Part shown: positions 41,214 to 50,059 of the stretch, piece after piece
Numbering within the stretch: the stretch's first letter is position 1
How the letters are laid out: every line of letters starts with the position of its first letter
DNA from: Paraferrimonas sp. SM1919
GTDB lineage: Bacteria > Pseudomonadota > Gammaproteobacteria > Enterobacterales > Shewanellaceae
Reading direction: 5' to 3'
Length of the DNA: 64,000 nucleotides
NCBI RefSeq assembly: GCF_010993985.1
Contig: NZ_WINH01000006.1
Location: forward strand, 62,001 to 126,000
The notes under the pieces: generated by a model
What the model was told of the DNA's origin: nothing
Databases searched by the model: none
What the model saw: the letters and a program-made list of their open reading frames with translations, nothing else
Made by a program: the position numbers and the translations under genes

Positions 41214-42227
41214 ATGCACAGGGAAGTGTTAAAGATAGGTACCTTTAAAGACAATATAAAAAGCATCTTTAGTACCATTGCCAATAATTCTAGAGGCCTT
41301 TTTGAAAGCTTAGCCAGCAAACCTAAGACGATATGGCATAAATTAAATTTCAGCCAAAAATGCTATTTACTGGCATTTGTCATCCCTATTTTACTGTTTC
41401 CTGTCACTGTAACTATCAACCTTACTTTTGTTTTTAGCACCCTCGCCTGTATTGGTCTCATTTATGAATTACAAATAATTTTCCGGAAGGTATGGGATAC
41501 CACTATAGGGCGCGGTCTACTTATTTTTGGCTACATTTTTGGTACCAACCTCACCCTTGCTCTATCAGCTCAGTTAATTAACATTACCACTGGCGTTGAA
41601 CCAACTGCACTAACCTATAGCCTGACCTTTACGGTCATGGTATTAGCCCCATTTTGGTTTACCGCTTTCTCGATAGCCTGCATGCTAATACTACTTATCG
41701 TGCTTATTATTATGATGCTGTTTAGTCCGATCCTGCACTTGGCCCCGATTCAAGAAGATGCACTCTTTCTAGATAAGCACTACCGGATTCGCAGTATGTT
41801 GGCTCGACTTATTCTGATCCCGGTTGCCATGATTTCCTTATTTAACATAGTGCAAGACCTTTACACCACCGCGGAAGAAAGTGAAAAAAATAAGGAGCAG
41901 ATAGAAAAGATAGTTGAGGGTATTGAGCAAAAGCAATCTGTACTTGCAAAAGAGCTTAATCAGCAACAAGTTGTTGTTTTAAATGAAGCGCCATCATCAG
42001 AGCAGTTGAAGGAAATGCAAAACATGAATACAGGGATCCCTAAAGGATTAACTCAAATGGTGGCGCACTTTGTTTATTATTTTGAAAGCTATGCACACAG
42101 TCACTGTGAGCTAGAGCCTAAGCAGCACCTGATCTCAATTAATGAATTTGAAATGCTGTTTATCACCCCTGATAAACAGCAGCCATACGGTTATAAATTT
42201 GAGGTGGGTAAGTGTCAGCCTAAGTAA
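41214..42227 (+). CDS. Multi-spanning membrane protein of unknown function
   Basis: A 337-aa protein 9 nt after dsbD with a GGGAA box, so probably cotranscribed. The N-terminal ~55 residues are cytosolic. Four to five hydrophobic segments follow (about 60-200; for example YLLAFVIPILLFPVTV, MLILLIVLIIMMLF, LILIPVAMISLF). A coiled-coil-like region rich in Glu/Gln then precedes a soluble tail with two cysteines (SHCELEP, VGKCQPK). I recognise no family. Confidence 0.7.
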   Translation: MHREVLKIGTFKDNIKSIFSTIANNSRGLFESLASKPKTIWHKLNFSQKCYLLAFVIPILLFPVTVTINLTFVFSTLACIGLIYELQIIFRKVWDTTIGRGLLIFGYIFGTNLTLALSAQLINITTGVEPTALTYSLTFTVMVLAPFWFTAFSIACMLILLIVLIIMMLFSPILHLAPIQEDALFLDKHYRIRSMLARLILIPVAMISLFNIVQDLYTTAEESEKNKEQIEKIVEGIEQKQSVLAKELNQQQVVVLNEAPSSEQLKEMQNMNTGIPKGLTQMVAHFVYYFESYAHSHCELEPKQHLISINEFEMLFITPDKQQPYGYKFEVGKCQPK

Positions 42228-42243
42228 TCTGCCCCTTCAAAGA

Positions 42244-43395
42244 CTACAACAACCAATGCGCAGCCTGAGTCGCCAGTACAAAATAGCCAATTAATGCCAG
42301 AATAGGCAGCTTAGCAATACGCAATAGACCAAAGCCCAAAACCACTATGGCAGCGTCAACGTCTGAAACGACCGAAGAGGTAAAAATGGGTTGATATAGC
42401 GCAGCAATTAATAGCCCCACTACTGCCGCATTAATAGCTGCAGCGGCACCTGCGAATACTGGATTGTTCGCCAGCGATTGCCAGCTGTTAAAGAAAGCCA
42501 CCACTAACAACAGTCCAGGCAGAAATATCGCCAATGTCGCCACTAATGCGGCGATGATTGGCATATCGGGATTGGCCTCAAAACCTAAAAAGGTAGCGAG
42601 GGTGAACATAGGCCCAGGCACCCCTTGGGCAGCCCCATAACCCGCTAAGAAAGCATCACTAGATAACTGCTCGCCGACGATATTTTGCAATAGCGGTAAC
42701 ACCACATGGCCGCCACCAAATACTAATGCCCCCGCCTGATAAAAGTCATTAAACAAGCCCGCAACAGAGCCTTGACTGACCATAAATGGCATCGCCACAA
42801 AAAGACCCGCAAATACGCTTAACGCCAGCCAGTTTGGCATGATGGTTTTAGCTTTACTATGACCTTCTTTGTCTTTACCCAACCATAGCGAACCGATCAC
42901 CGCCGCCGCTAACAAGCCAAGCATTTGCGTCGATAGTCCAGGTAACAGCAACATCAGCACCGCCATAGCTAAGGCAATAAACTTAGTGCGTTTTTGCTTA
43001 CAGAAGCTGCTCCACATACCAATAATGGCATCACTGACTACCACTACAGCCAATAGCTTTAAGCCATGAATAATTGCCATAAACCATTCATTGCTTAGCA
43101 ATGATTGGTTTAGCGTGGCAAACACCAGCATGATAATGACAGAAGGAATGGTAAACCCTAAAAAGGCAGCTAGGCCACCAAGAATACCGGCTCGCTGATA
43201 ACCTAAAGCAAACCCCACCTGTGACGAACCTGGCCCAGGCAAAAACTGACTCAAAGCCACCATCTGGGCATAATCTTGCTGACTTAGCCACTGACGTTTT
43301 TCAACGAACTCTTTGTGAAAATAGCCAATATGAGCAGCTGGGCCACCAAAGCTTACCCAGCCTAATAAGAAAAAGCGTTTAAATACTTCAAACAT
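42244..43395 (-). CDS. chrA: Chromate transporter, ChrA family
   Basis: A 383-aa inner-membrane CHR-family protein exporting chromate or a related anion. Two homologous halves each carry the CHR core: FLLGWVSFGGPAAHIGYFH with LSQFLPGPGSSQVGFALGY in the first; AGALVFGGGHVVLPLL and GAAQGVPGPMFTLATFLG in the second. The ATG at 43395 is chosen over the in-frame GTG at 43401. Family membership is secure; actual chromate resistance is not proven. Confidence 0.9.
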   Translation of the reverse strand: MFEVFKRFFLLGWVSFGGPAAHIGYFHKEFVEKRQWLSQQDYAQMVALSQFLPGPGSSQVGFALGYQRAGILGGLAAFLGFTIPSVIIMLVFATLNQSLLSNEWFMAIIHGLKLLAVVVVSDAIIGMWSSFCKQKRTKFIALAMAVLMLLLPGLSTQMLGLLAAAVIGSLWLGKDKEGHSKAKTIMPNWLALSVFAGLFVAMPFMVSQGSVAGLFNDFYQAGALVFGGGHVVLPLLQNIVGEQLSSDAFLAGYGAAQGVPGPMFTLATFLGFEANPDMPIIAALVATLAIFLPGLLLVVAFFNSWQSLANNPVFAGAAAAINAAVVGLLIAALYQPIFTSSVVSDVDAAIVVLGFGLLRIAKLPILALIGYFVLATQAAHWLL

Positions 43396-43498
43396 AGTCA
43401 CTCTTTATAATTTTTATGGAACAGGTCATGTTAGCAGTCACATATGACAACTGTATTGCATTACAATAGAGACATCTCAATTTTAGGAAATTGTCATT

Positions 43499-43900
43499 AT
43501 GCTAGGCAAACTTACCCCAGAACAATTATTAACCCGTGAAGACTTAGCCCAAAAGGCAAAGCAATATCAAGCCGATAACGAGGCAATTAGCCAATTATCT
43601 AAAATTACTGATGAAATTAAAATTGTGCAAATTACTGGCCTTTGGTGCCCAGATTGCATCCGAGACACACCAGCACTGATTGCAGTGTTACAGCGGGCAG
43701 CTAATGCCAATATTAAGCTTGAATTTATTGGCGTAGACCGAGCTAAAAAAGCCCCGAACGATGCCCTTGCTGACTATCAATTTGAACGGATTCCAACAAC
43801 GATAGTAATGCTTAATAATCAGGAAGTCGGTAGGATAGTAGAAAAAGCTCAAGACAGCCTTGAGCAAGATTTATTTAATATTATCAAGCAAGCGCTTTGA
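43499..43900 (+). CDS. Thioredoxin-like protein with WCPDC motif
   Basis: A 133-aa cytosolic thioredoxin-fold protein with ITGLWCPDCIRDTPAL (active site WCPDC, about residues 50-54) and the cis-proline ERIPTTIV. No signal peptide. Such WCPDC proteins (thioredoxin_9-like) are common single genes in marine gammaproteobacteria; the partner is unknown. It is divergent from chrA and convergent with the GppA-like gene (7 nt gap). Confidence 0.85.
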   Translation: MLGKLTPEQLLTREDLAQKAKQYQADNEAISQLSKITDEIKIVQITGLWCPDCIRDTPALIAVLQRAANANIKLEFIGVDRAKKAPNDALADYQFERIPTTIVMLNNQEVGRIVEKAQDSLEQDLFNIIKQAL

Positions 43901-43907
43901 TCGAAGT

Positions 43908-44810
43908 TTAAATGCGCTGCCAATTAGCCAGTAAGCCTTCACGCAGCGCACCTTTAGAAAGCGCAATATGTTCAAACTTCAGAAGTTCGATTAGCGCGGT
44001 TAGCTGCATCAAGGCCGCACAATAAGTAGGTTGTCGTTCTAGCGATAAACCTTCTACTTCTGGGGTCATCCAGTTTTGACCAATGACTTGGCTATTTAAT
44101 CTTTTCAAAATGTCATCAGTGATCTTATTTCCCAAGTTTTGAGCTTGCATAACTTCGATCACTGATTGTATGGCCCCTGAACGACCCACACAAACTAAGC
44201 CAAGGTGCTGTTTAAGCCAAGGCGCCTGTTGATTGATATGCAGGGAAATTTGTTGTTTTACAGTTTGATATGCTTGCTCGGTTATTATTTTAAAATCAGC
44301 TTGATAGCTGCGATTAATTTGCACCGATCCAAAATCTAAACTAACTAGGTGTTTAATCTGATGATTATTGCCAATAATAATTTCAGTCGAAGCACCACCA
44401 ATATCGAGCACGGCATGATCCGCACTATCCGTGATTCCGCTTCCTAAAAAAATAAACTCGGCTTCTTGCTCGCCACTAATAATAACAACAGGAACAGGGA
44501 GGTAAGTAAGCGCCAACTTACAAAAATCATCTTTATTGCTAATTTGGCGTAAGGTCGCAGTCGCTAACACACGGGTACGCTCGGCAGGTATACCATGCTC
44601 AATCAGCTTCGAATTAAACCATGCTAAGCAATCTAAACCACGCTTAGCAACAACGTCGCTTAAGCTTAAATCTGCACTAATGCCTTCAGCCAAGCGAACT
44701 TTTTGTTTGTATTTAGCGATTTGTTCGATCCGGCCATCAATCTCTTGGGCCACTAACATATTAAACGAGTTAGAGCCCAAGGTGATAACGGCAAAGCACG
44801 GCTGGGTCAT
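43908..44810 (-). CDS. Short Ppx/GppA-family protein with altered first phosphate motif
   Basis: A 300-aa protein with only the two ASKHA-type domains of the exopolyphosphatase/guanosine-pentaphosphatase family. The ~190-residue HD-like C-terminal half of full E. coli GppA (494 aa) is absent. Motifs are ITLGSNSFNMLVAQE, LATATLRQ, SGEQEAEFIFLG and LDIGGASTEIIIG. The usual Asp of the first phosphate loop (IDLGSNS) is Thr10 here. It is coupled to rhlB by a TAATG overlap, the normal rhlB-gppA order, so it is probably the gppA orthologue. Activity is in doubt. Confidence 0.82.
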   Translation of the reverse strand: MTQPCFAVITLGSNSFNMLVAQEIDGRIEQIAKYKQKVRLAEGISADLSLSDVVAKRGLDCLAWFNSKLIEHGIPAERTRVLATATLRQISNKDDFCKLALTYLPVPVVIISGEQEAEFIFLGSGITDSADHAVLDIGGASTEIIIGNNHQIKHLVSLDFGSVQINRSYQADFKIITEQAYQTVKQQISLHINQQAPWLKQHLGLVCVGRSGAIQSVIEVMQAQNLGNKITDDILKRLNSQVIGQNWMTPEVEGLSLERQPTYCAALMQLTALIELLKFEHIALSKGALREGLLANWQRI

Positions 44811-46096
44811 TAAGATTTATGCTGCCTTTGACGTGGTTTGTTTGCTGAATTACTACGATTACCGCCACGAGCTCGACTTGCCGGCTGTGGTTTACGGTAT
44901 AAACGTGTAGGTGCAGGCAGGTCTGAGATTAAAGCATCAGCATCATAGTTACTTACAGGAATGGCATGTTCAATGTAAGTTTCAATGTCTGGTAAGTTTA
45001 ATGCGTATTCTTCACAGGCAAAGCTGATTGAATGTCCCGTCGCCCCTGCTCGGCCAGTACGGCCAATTCGGTGAACGTAATCTTCACAGTCATCTGGTAG
45101 ATCGTAGTTAAATACATGGGTCACATCTGAAATATGTAGACCACGGGCAGCAACATCTGTCGCGACTAACAGATCGATTTGACCAGAAGTGAATTGCTCT
45201 AAAATCTTGAGACGTTTCTTCTGTGGCACATCACCAGTCAGCAGACCTACACGATGGCCATCGGCATCAAGTTGACCCCAAACTTTCTCACAACCATACT
45301 TGGTATTAGAGAAAATAATCGCCTTATCTGGCCATTCTTCTTCAATCAAGGTACACAGCAATGCCATTTTGTCTTGCATCGAAGGATAGAATAGCTCTTC
45401 TTGAATTCGCTGCCCTGTCTTGCGCTCAGGTTCAACCTGAATATGCACAGGATCTTGCATATGCTCATAAGCTAACTCTTGCACTTTCATCGACAGTGTT
45501 GCCGAAAACAACAAGTTTAGTCGTTGCTGTGGAGCAGGCATACGTCTGAATAAATAACGAATATCTTTAATAAAGCCTAAATCAAACATGCGATCAGCTT
45601 CATCAAGTACCATTACTTGCACACCATCAAGCTTAAACGCACCTTGCTTATAGAAGTCAATCATGCGACCTGTTGTACCAATGAGGATATCTACACCTTG
45701 GTCTAACACTTCACGTTGAACTTCATAACCTTCACCACCATAAACAATGCCCATCTTAAGACCTGTAATGCGGCTAAGGTCTTTACCATCCTTATGGATT
45801 TGAATGGCTAGTTCACGAGTTGGCGCCAAAATTATGGCTCTTGGTTGGTTTTGAGTACGACCTTCTACTGCTGCAGTATTCATTAGATGATTAAAAGTCG
45901 AAACTAGGAAAGCCAAGGTTTTACCGGTACCCGTTTGCGCTTGACCGGCAATATCTTTGCCATCAATTGCTAGGGGTAAGGTGCCAGCTTGGATCGGGGT
46001 GCAGAACTCAAATCCCGAAGTCGCCAAAGCCTCAGCTACTTTTTCATGTAAGCCAAGTTCGGAAAATTTCTGCGTTGATAAATGTGTGCTACTCAT
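44810..46096 (-). CDS. rhlB: DEAD-box RNA helicase RhlB
   Basis: The degradosome ATP-dependent helicase that unwinds RNA for RNase E and PNPase. The ATG at 46096 gives 428 aa (E. coli 421) and the typical opening [17 protein letters not shown]; the 13 upstream in-frame codons are rejected. Motifs are Q-motif [18 protein letters not shown] (about residue 54), DEAD (about 165), SAT and [10 protein letters not shown], with a basic Arg/Asn/Ser-rich tail. Divergent from trxA across 216 nt. Confidence 0.95.
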   Translation of the reverse strand: MSSTHLSTQKFSELGLHEKVAEALATSGFEFCTPIQAGTLPLAIDGKDIAGQAQTGTGKTLAFLVSTFNHLMNTAAVEGRTQNQPRAIILAPTRELAIQIHKDGKDLSRITGLKMGIVYGGEGYEVQREVLDQGVDILIGTTGRMIDFYKQGAFKLDGVQVMVLDEADRMFDLGFIKDIRYLFRRMPAPQQRLNLLFSATLSMKVQELAYEHMQDPVHIQVEPERKTGQRIQEELFYPSMQDKMALLCTLIEEEWPDKAIIFSNTKYGCEKVWGQLDADGHRVGLLTGDVPQKKRLKILEQFTSGQIDLLVATDVAARGLHISDVTHVFNYDLPDDCEDYVHRIGRTGRAGATGHSISFACEEYALNLPDIETYIEHAIPVSNYDADALISDLPAPTRLYRKPQPASRARGGNRSNSANKPRQRQHKS

Positions 46097-46312
46097 GGCG
46101 CATAGAATACCAGTTCCAGTATAAAGAAGAAACACTAACTTACTTGTTAAACATTAACCGCACAAGATTACTCAAAACATATAGATATCATATGGTTAAG
46201 AAAAAACTGCGCTACTAACAATACTTGCTTATAGGCAATTTATATCTTTATGCCTTGAATTATTAGCAATAAATCTCCATATTCACAATATAAATAAACT
46301 TTGGAGCCAATA

Positions 46313-46639
46313 ATGAGCGATTTAATCCTACACCTTAACGATGCAAACTTTGAAGAAACCGTAAACAGCAGTGAACTTCCTGTACTGGTTGATTTTTGGG
46401 CTCAATGGTGTGGTCCTTGTAAAATGATTGCACCAATTCTTGATGAAATCGCAGCAGACAACCAAGGCAAAGTTGTGGTAGCTAAAGTTGATGTTGATGA
46501 TAACAGAGAAGCGCCAGCGAAATTTGGTGTCCGTGGTATTCCGACACTAGTGCTTCTTAAAAACGGTGAAAAAATAGCGACTCAAGTAGGTGCCGCCTCT
46601 AAAACCGATCTGCAAAAGCTGATCGATGAAAACCTTTAA
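46313..46639 (+). CDS. trxA: Thioredoxin 1
   Basis: A 108-aa cytosolic dithiol reductant with WAQWCGPCKMIAPIL (active site WCGPC) and cis-proline RGIPTLVLLKNG. The ATG at 46313 follows GGAG by 6 nt. A terminator closes it before rho. It likely feeds electrons to DsbD encoded at 39429-41204. Confidence 0.97.
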   Translation: MSDLILHLNDANFEETVNSSELPVLVDFWAQWCGPCKMIAPILDEIAADNQGKVVVAKVDVDDNREAPAKFGVRGIPTLVLLKNGEKIATQVGAASKTDLQKLIDENL

Positions 46640-46663
46640 ATTTAAGTTTCTATTTTGAATTTT

Positions 46664-46698
46664 TTGCACCTTTAGCCGCTAAAGGTGCAATTTCTTTT
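46664..46698 (+). terminator. Terminator of trxA
   Basis: The stem TTGCACCTTTA / TAAAGGTGCAA has a GCCGC loop and is followed by TTTCTTTT. It lies 25 nt past the trxA stop and separates it from rho. Confidence 0.88.
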
Positions 46699-46850
46699 GT
46701 AAAGCACTGGACGATTTCCGCAGTTGGTGCTAATTTATTAACCAGTGTTTCATTTCACAAACCTTCTCAACTATCCAGCATGTTTCACAAACCCTGTAGG
46801 ATAATAACTGTGGTGACTGACCACCCAATCACAAACAAGACTTCTCTATA
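46699..46850 (+). promoter_or_regulatory. rho leader with spaced direct repeats
   Basis: TTTCACAAACC occurs at 46753-46763 and again at 46783-46793, exactly 30 nt apart, in a C-rich, G-poor leader (ACCACCCAATCACAAAC). rho is autogenously terminated in its leader in E. coli; pyrimidine-rich, unstructured RNA here could serve as rut. No Shine-Dalgarno box is seen before the rho ATG. Confidence 0.4.
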
Positions 46851-48122
46851 ATGAATCTAACTGAACTTAAGAAAAAATCCGTAGCCGAACTAGTAAACAT
46901 TTCTGAATCTATGGGTTTAGACACCCATGCCAGAGCTCGTAAACAAGACATTATTTTTGCTATCTTAAAAAATCACGCTAAAAGCGGTGAAGACATTTTT
47001 GGTGGCGGCGTATTAGAAATCTTACAAGATGGCTTTGGTTTCTTACGAAGTGCAGATGCATCATTCTTAGCTGGCCCTGATGATATATACGTTTCTCCTT
47101 CACAGATCCGTCGTTTTACACTAAGAACGGGGGATACCATCTCGGGTAAAATTCGCCCGCCCAAAGATGGGGAACGCTATTTTGCCCTATTAAAAGTTAA
47201 CGAAGTTAACTACGACCGCCCAGAAAACTCTCGCAATAAAATCCTTTTCGAAAACCTTACCCCCCTGCATGCCAATGAGCGTTTACGCATGGAACGAGGC
47301 AATGGCTCGACTGAAGATATTACGGCTCGTGTTTTAGACTTAGCAAGCCCAATCGGTAAAGGTCAACGTGGTCTCATTGTCGCGCCACCTAAAGCGGGTA
47401 AAACCCTACTACTACAAAATATCGCTCAATCTATTGCCTACAACCATCCAGAATGTGAGTTAATGGTACTACTTATTGATGAGCGTCCAGAGGAAGTAAC
47501 CGAAATGACTCGCCTAGTTAAAGGCGAAGTAGTCGCTTCAACCTTTGATGAGCCGGCTTCACGTCACGTACAAGTAGCTGAAATGGTGATTGAAAAAGCT
47601 AAGCGCTTAGTAGAGCACAAGAAAGACGTAGTTATTCTACTTGACTCTATTACTCGTCTAGCGCGTGCCTACAACACGGTAATTCCTTCAAGCGGTAAGG
47701 TACTAACGGGTGGTGTCGATGCTAACGCTTTACATCGTCCTAAGCGTTTCTTCGGTGCAGCCCGTAATGTTGAAGAAGGTGGCAGCTTAACCATTATTGC
47801 TACCGCGCTAGTAGACACTGGCTCTAAGATGGATGAAGTGATTTACGAAGAATTTAAAGGTACTGGTAACATGGAACTGCACCTGTCTCGTAAGATTGCT
47901 GAGAAACGTGTATTCCCTGCTATTTACTTTAATAAATCAGGAACTCGTCGTGAAGAACTGCTAGCTAAGGCCGATGAACTGCAAAAGATGTGGATTTTGC
48001 GTAAAATCATCCACCCAATGCAGGAAATTGAAGGTATGGAATTCCTAATTGATAAATTGGCTATGACTAAAACCAATGATGAATTCTTTACTGCCATGAA
48101 ACAAGCTACAGCCAAGAAATAA
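46851..48122 (+). CDS. rho: Transcription termination factor Rho
   Basis: Hexameric RNA-dependent ATPase/helicase. The 423 aa begin [15 protein letters not shown]. The RNA-binding cold-shock-like domain has [15 protein letters not shown], the P-loop is PPKAGKT (about residues 180-186), and [13 protein letters not shown] and [13 protein letters not shown] follow, with the Q-loop/R-loop [14 protein letters not shown]. Closed by a strong terminator. Confidence 0.98.
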   Translation: MNLTELKKKSVAELVNISESMGLDTHARARKQDIIFAILKNHAKSGEDIFGGGVLEILQDGFGFLRSADASFLAGPDDIYVSPSQIRRFTLRTGDTISGKIRPPKDGERYFALLKVNEVNYDRPENSRNKILFENLTPLHANERLRMERGNGSTEDITARVLDLASPIGKGQRGLIVAPPKAGKTLLLQNIAQSIAYNHPECELMVLLIDERPEEVTEMTRLVKGEVVASTFDEPASRHVQVAEMVIEKAKRLVEHKKDVVILLDSITRLARAYNTVIPSSGKVLTGGVDANALHRPKRFFGAARNVEEGGSLTIIATALVDTGSKMDEVIYEEFKGTGNMELHLSRKIAEKRVFPAIYFNKSGTRREELLAKADELQKMWILRKIIHPMQEIEGMEFLIDKLAMTKTNDEFFTAMKQATAKK

Positions 48123-48147
48123 CTGATTTAAAAACATTTATTTACAA

Positions 48148-48176
48148 AGCACTCCATTTGGGGTGCTTTTTTTTTA
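48148..48176 (+). terminator. Terminator of rho
   Basis: The stem AGCACTCC / GGGGTGCT has an ATTT loop and is followed by nine T residues, 25 nt past the rho stop. Confidence 0.92.
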
Positions 48177-48237
48177 TATTCAGTTTAGCGCAAGCAAAAT
48201 ACGCTATTGTCTGCTAAAAATTCTTATGGGAAACATT

Positions 48238-48774
48238 ATGAACAAAGTGATTTTTGCAGCCTTGGTGGCTATGCTGCCGTTCCATTCACAAGCCTCAATT
48301 TTTCACGAAGGTTTGTATGCCGGTGTTGAACTGAATGAACAGCGCAGCCATATCAATGGTATCTATGACAGTAATCACAGTACTGGGCTTTATGGCGGTT
48401 TAAATCTCAATGAGTCTGTCGCCTTAGAAGCTGGCTATCATTCTTTTGATTTAAACGGCAGTGGCTTGTGGGGTGATACCAAAGTACTGAGTTTTGCTCC
48501 GGTAATGTCATTTCCACTGAATGCAAATGTAGCAACTTATTTAAAGTTCGGTCTGGCTAGCGTAACCAGAAATGTCAGAGGTAAAAGTGCTTATGATCAT
48601 CAACATGGCTTTGGCTATATGGCTCAAGCTGGCATTAAAGCCTCGTTGTCTCGTGGTATTGTGATGCGTGTGGGCTACCATTATTTAGAAACAAAATATC
48701 ATCACAGTTACTATCACTATCCATTCAACACTGAGCGTTCAGGCTTAGCGATGGGCTTGCAATTTCAGTTCTAA
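48238..48774 (+). CDS. Outer-membrane beta-barrel protein (OmpA/OmpX-like size)
   Basis: The ATG at 48238 (GGAAA box) gives 178 aa with a signal peptide (FAALVAMLPFHSQA, cleavage before SIFH). Strand-like repeats (GLYAGVELNEQ, TGLYGGLNLNESVALEAGYHSF, GFGYMAQAGIKASLSRGIVMRVGYHYLET) end in LQFQF with terminal Phe. It is the generic eight-strand OMP_b-brl type, rich in His and Tyr near the end. Function unknown. Confidence 0.75.
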   Translation: MNKVIFAALVAMLPFHSQASIFHEGLYAGVELNEQRSHINGIYDSNHSTGLYGGLNLNESVALEAGYHSFDLNGSGLWGDTKVLSFAPVMSFPLNANVATYLKFGLASVTRNVRGKSAYDHQHGFGYMAQAGIKASLSRGIVMRVGYHYLETKYHHSYYHYPFNTERSGLAMGLQFQF

Positions 48775-48793
48775 GCGAACCTTATCCCCGAAT

Positions 48794-48819
48794 ATTAAGG
48801 CCTCTTATGAGGCCTTAAT
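48794..48819. terminator. Bidirectional terminator between the barrel gene and gspN
   Basis: A perfect 11-bp stem (ATTAAGGCCTC / GAGGCCTTAAT) with a TTAT loop lies 19 nt from the plus-strand stop and 3 nt from the gspN stop. T-runs are weak on both sides. Confidence 0.75.
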
Positions 48820-48822
48820 CGT

Positions 48823-49575
48823 TTATATGGGAAGCTTTCCTTGATAATCAATTTGATAGCGACCATTGACATCAGGCTTACCTAACATAGTTAAACCTTG
48901 ACGTAATTTCTCGGGCTGTTCGCTGGTGACACCGATACTACCGACCACTTTATATTGTTTATCCGTTACTTGTAGCTGAGCTTGCAAACCTAATTGATTG
49001 TGGTTTTCTGCAATAGCCAAATTAACATTGCCTTGTTTACATGATAATACAGCTTGCACATTACCTAGTGGAAACTGGCCGAAACCATTATTCACCTGTA
49101 ACTGTTGTACTTTAATATCACCCGCTAACTGCATGCACCATGGCTGCCCCTGACTAAATTCTGCTATATCAACCGACAACGCGCCACTTAGCTTGCTATT
49201 GAGTAATAGTTTTTTTCCGGCAACCAGTTGCGCCAATGGGGCCTCAAACTGCAGATCTTGCAATTTAGCTCCATTCAATCCATAGGCCATCTTTAGTTGA
49301 CCTTTTAATTTTGAGTTGAATTTCCCAAATTTCATTTCTGCGGCTAATTCACCGGTCAATAATGACCATGGATTTAGGGTCCAACTCACCTGCTCAATCG
49401 AAATATTATCAATCGCAATAGAAGAAGATGCTCCAGACCAGAGCGTGCCGGTAACCCCGTTAAAGCTGATATTCTTAAGCTTAAGATTATTAGTAATAAA
49501 TTGCGCTGGAAAGCTCGCCAATAAAAACACCAAGTAAACCACAATGGCTAACACTATCCATTTTACTTTAGACAT
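48823..49575 (-). CDS. gspN: Type II secretion protein GspN
   Basis: A 250-aa inner-membrane-anchored periplasmic accessory of the type II system. One N-terminal helix (VLAIVVYLVFLLASFPAQF) is followed by the beta-rich GspN domain, with FNGVTGTLWSG and the WTLNPWSLLTGELAAEM block. Last gene of the gspC-N operon, 3 nt after gspM. Not essential in all systems. Confidence 0.9.
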   Translation of the reverse strand: MSKVKWIVLAIVVYLVFLLASFPAQFITNNLKLKNISFNGVTGTLWSGASSSIAIDNISIEQVSWTLNPWSLLTGELAAEMKFGKFNSKLKGQLKMAYGLNGAKLQDLQFEAPLAQLVAGKKLLLNSKLSGALSVDIAEFSQGQPWCMQLAGDIKVQQLQVNNGFGQFPLGNVQAVLSCKQGNVNLAIAENHNQLGLQAQLQVTDKQYKVVGSIGVTSEQPEKLRQGLTMLGKPDVNGRYQIDYQGKLPI

Positions 49576-49578
49576 TAA

Positions 49579-50058
49579 TTAAGCCCCTTTTGATATTTGC
49601 AAACGTCTGACTTTAACCATTCCCGCTGCATCAGTATTACTAAAATCAATACTTTCTATGGTAATGCCATAATTGGATGTGAGTTCTTGTAACCAATTTA
49701 ATAAATCATCAAAGGCAACATCATCAAGCCATAACTGCAGCTGCTGTTGCTGTGGCTGCATTCTAGCGATACCAATACCAAAATTTTTAGCAGTACTATT
49801 AACAATACTATTAATAGAGCCTGTGCCGGCTTGATTTTTACTTCCACCAGCTGCTTGAAGGGAGGCTATTTTATTACCAACTTGTTGGACATGCAGTAAG
49901 GTTCTTTGTTGCTGCTGCATCTTGTTATATGCCGCCTGTTCAGAACCCGTTAAAGGTTGCCATACACCCACATAAAAAATCAGTATTGCTAACGCTGCTG
50001 CAGCAATCATTAGCAGCTTTTGCTCCTGCTGGCTCAGCGCCTTCCACCATTGTTCCAT
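49579..50058 (-). CDS. gspM: Type II secretion protein GspM
   Basis: A 159-aa inner-membrane platform protein partnering GspL. The ATG at 50058 (GGAG box) starts MEQWWKALSQQEQKLL; the open frame to 50103 lies inside gspL and is rejected. One helix (LMIAAAALAILIFYVGVW) and a periplasmic ferredoxin-like domain follow. 1 nt separates it from the gspL stop. Confidence 0.92.
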   Translation of the reverse strand: MEQWWKALSQQEQKLLMIAAAALAILIFYVGVWQPLTGSEQAAYNKMQQQQRTLLHVQQVGNKIASLQAAGGSKNQAGTGSINSIVNSTAKNFGIGIARMQPQQQQLQLWLDDVAFDDLLNWLQELTSNYGITIESIDFSNTDAAGMVKVRRLQISKGA

Positions 50059-50059
50059 G

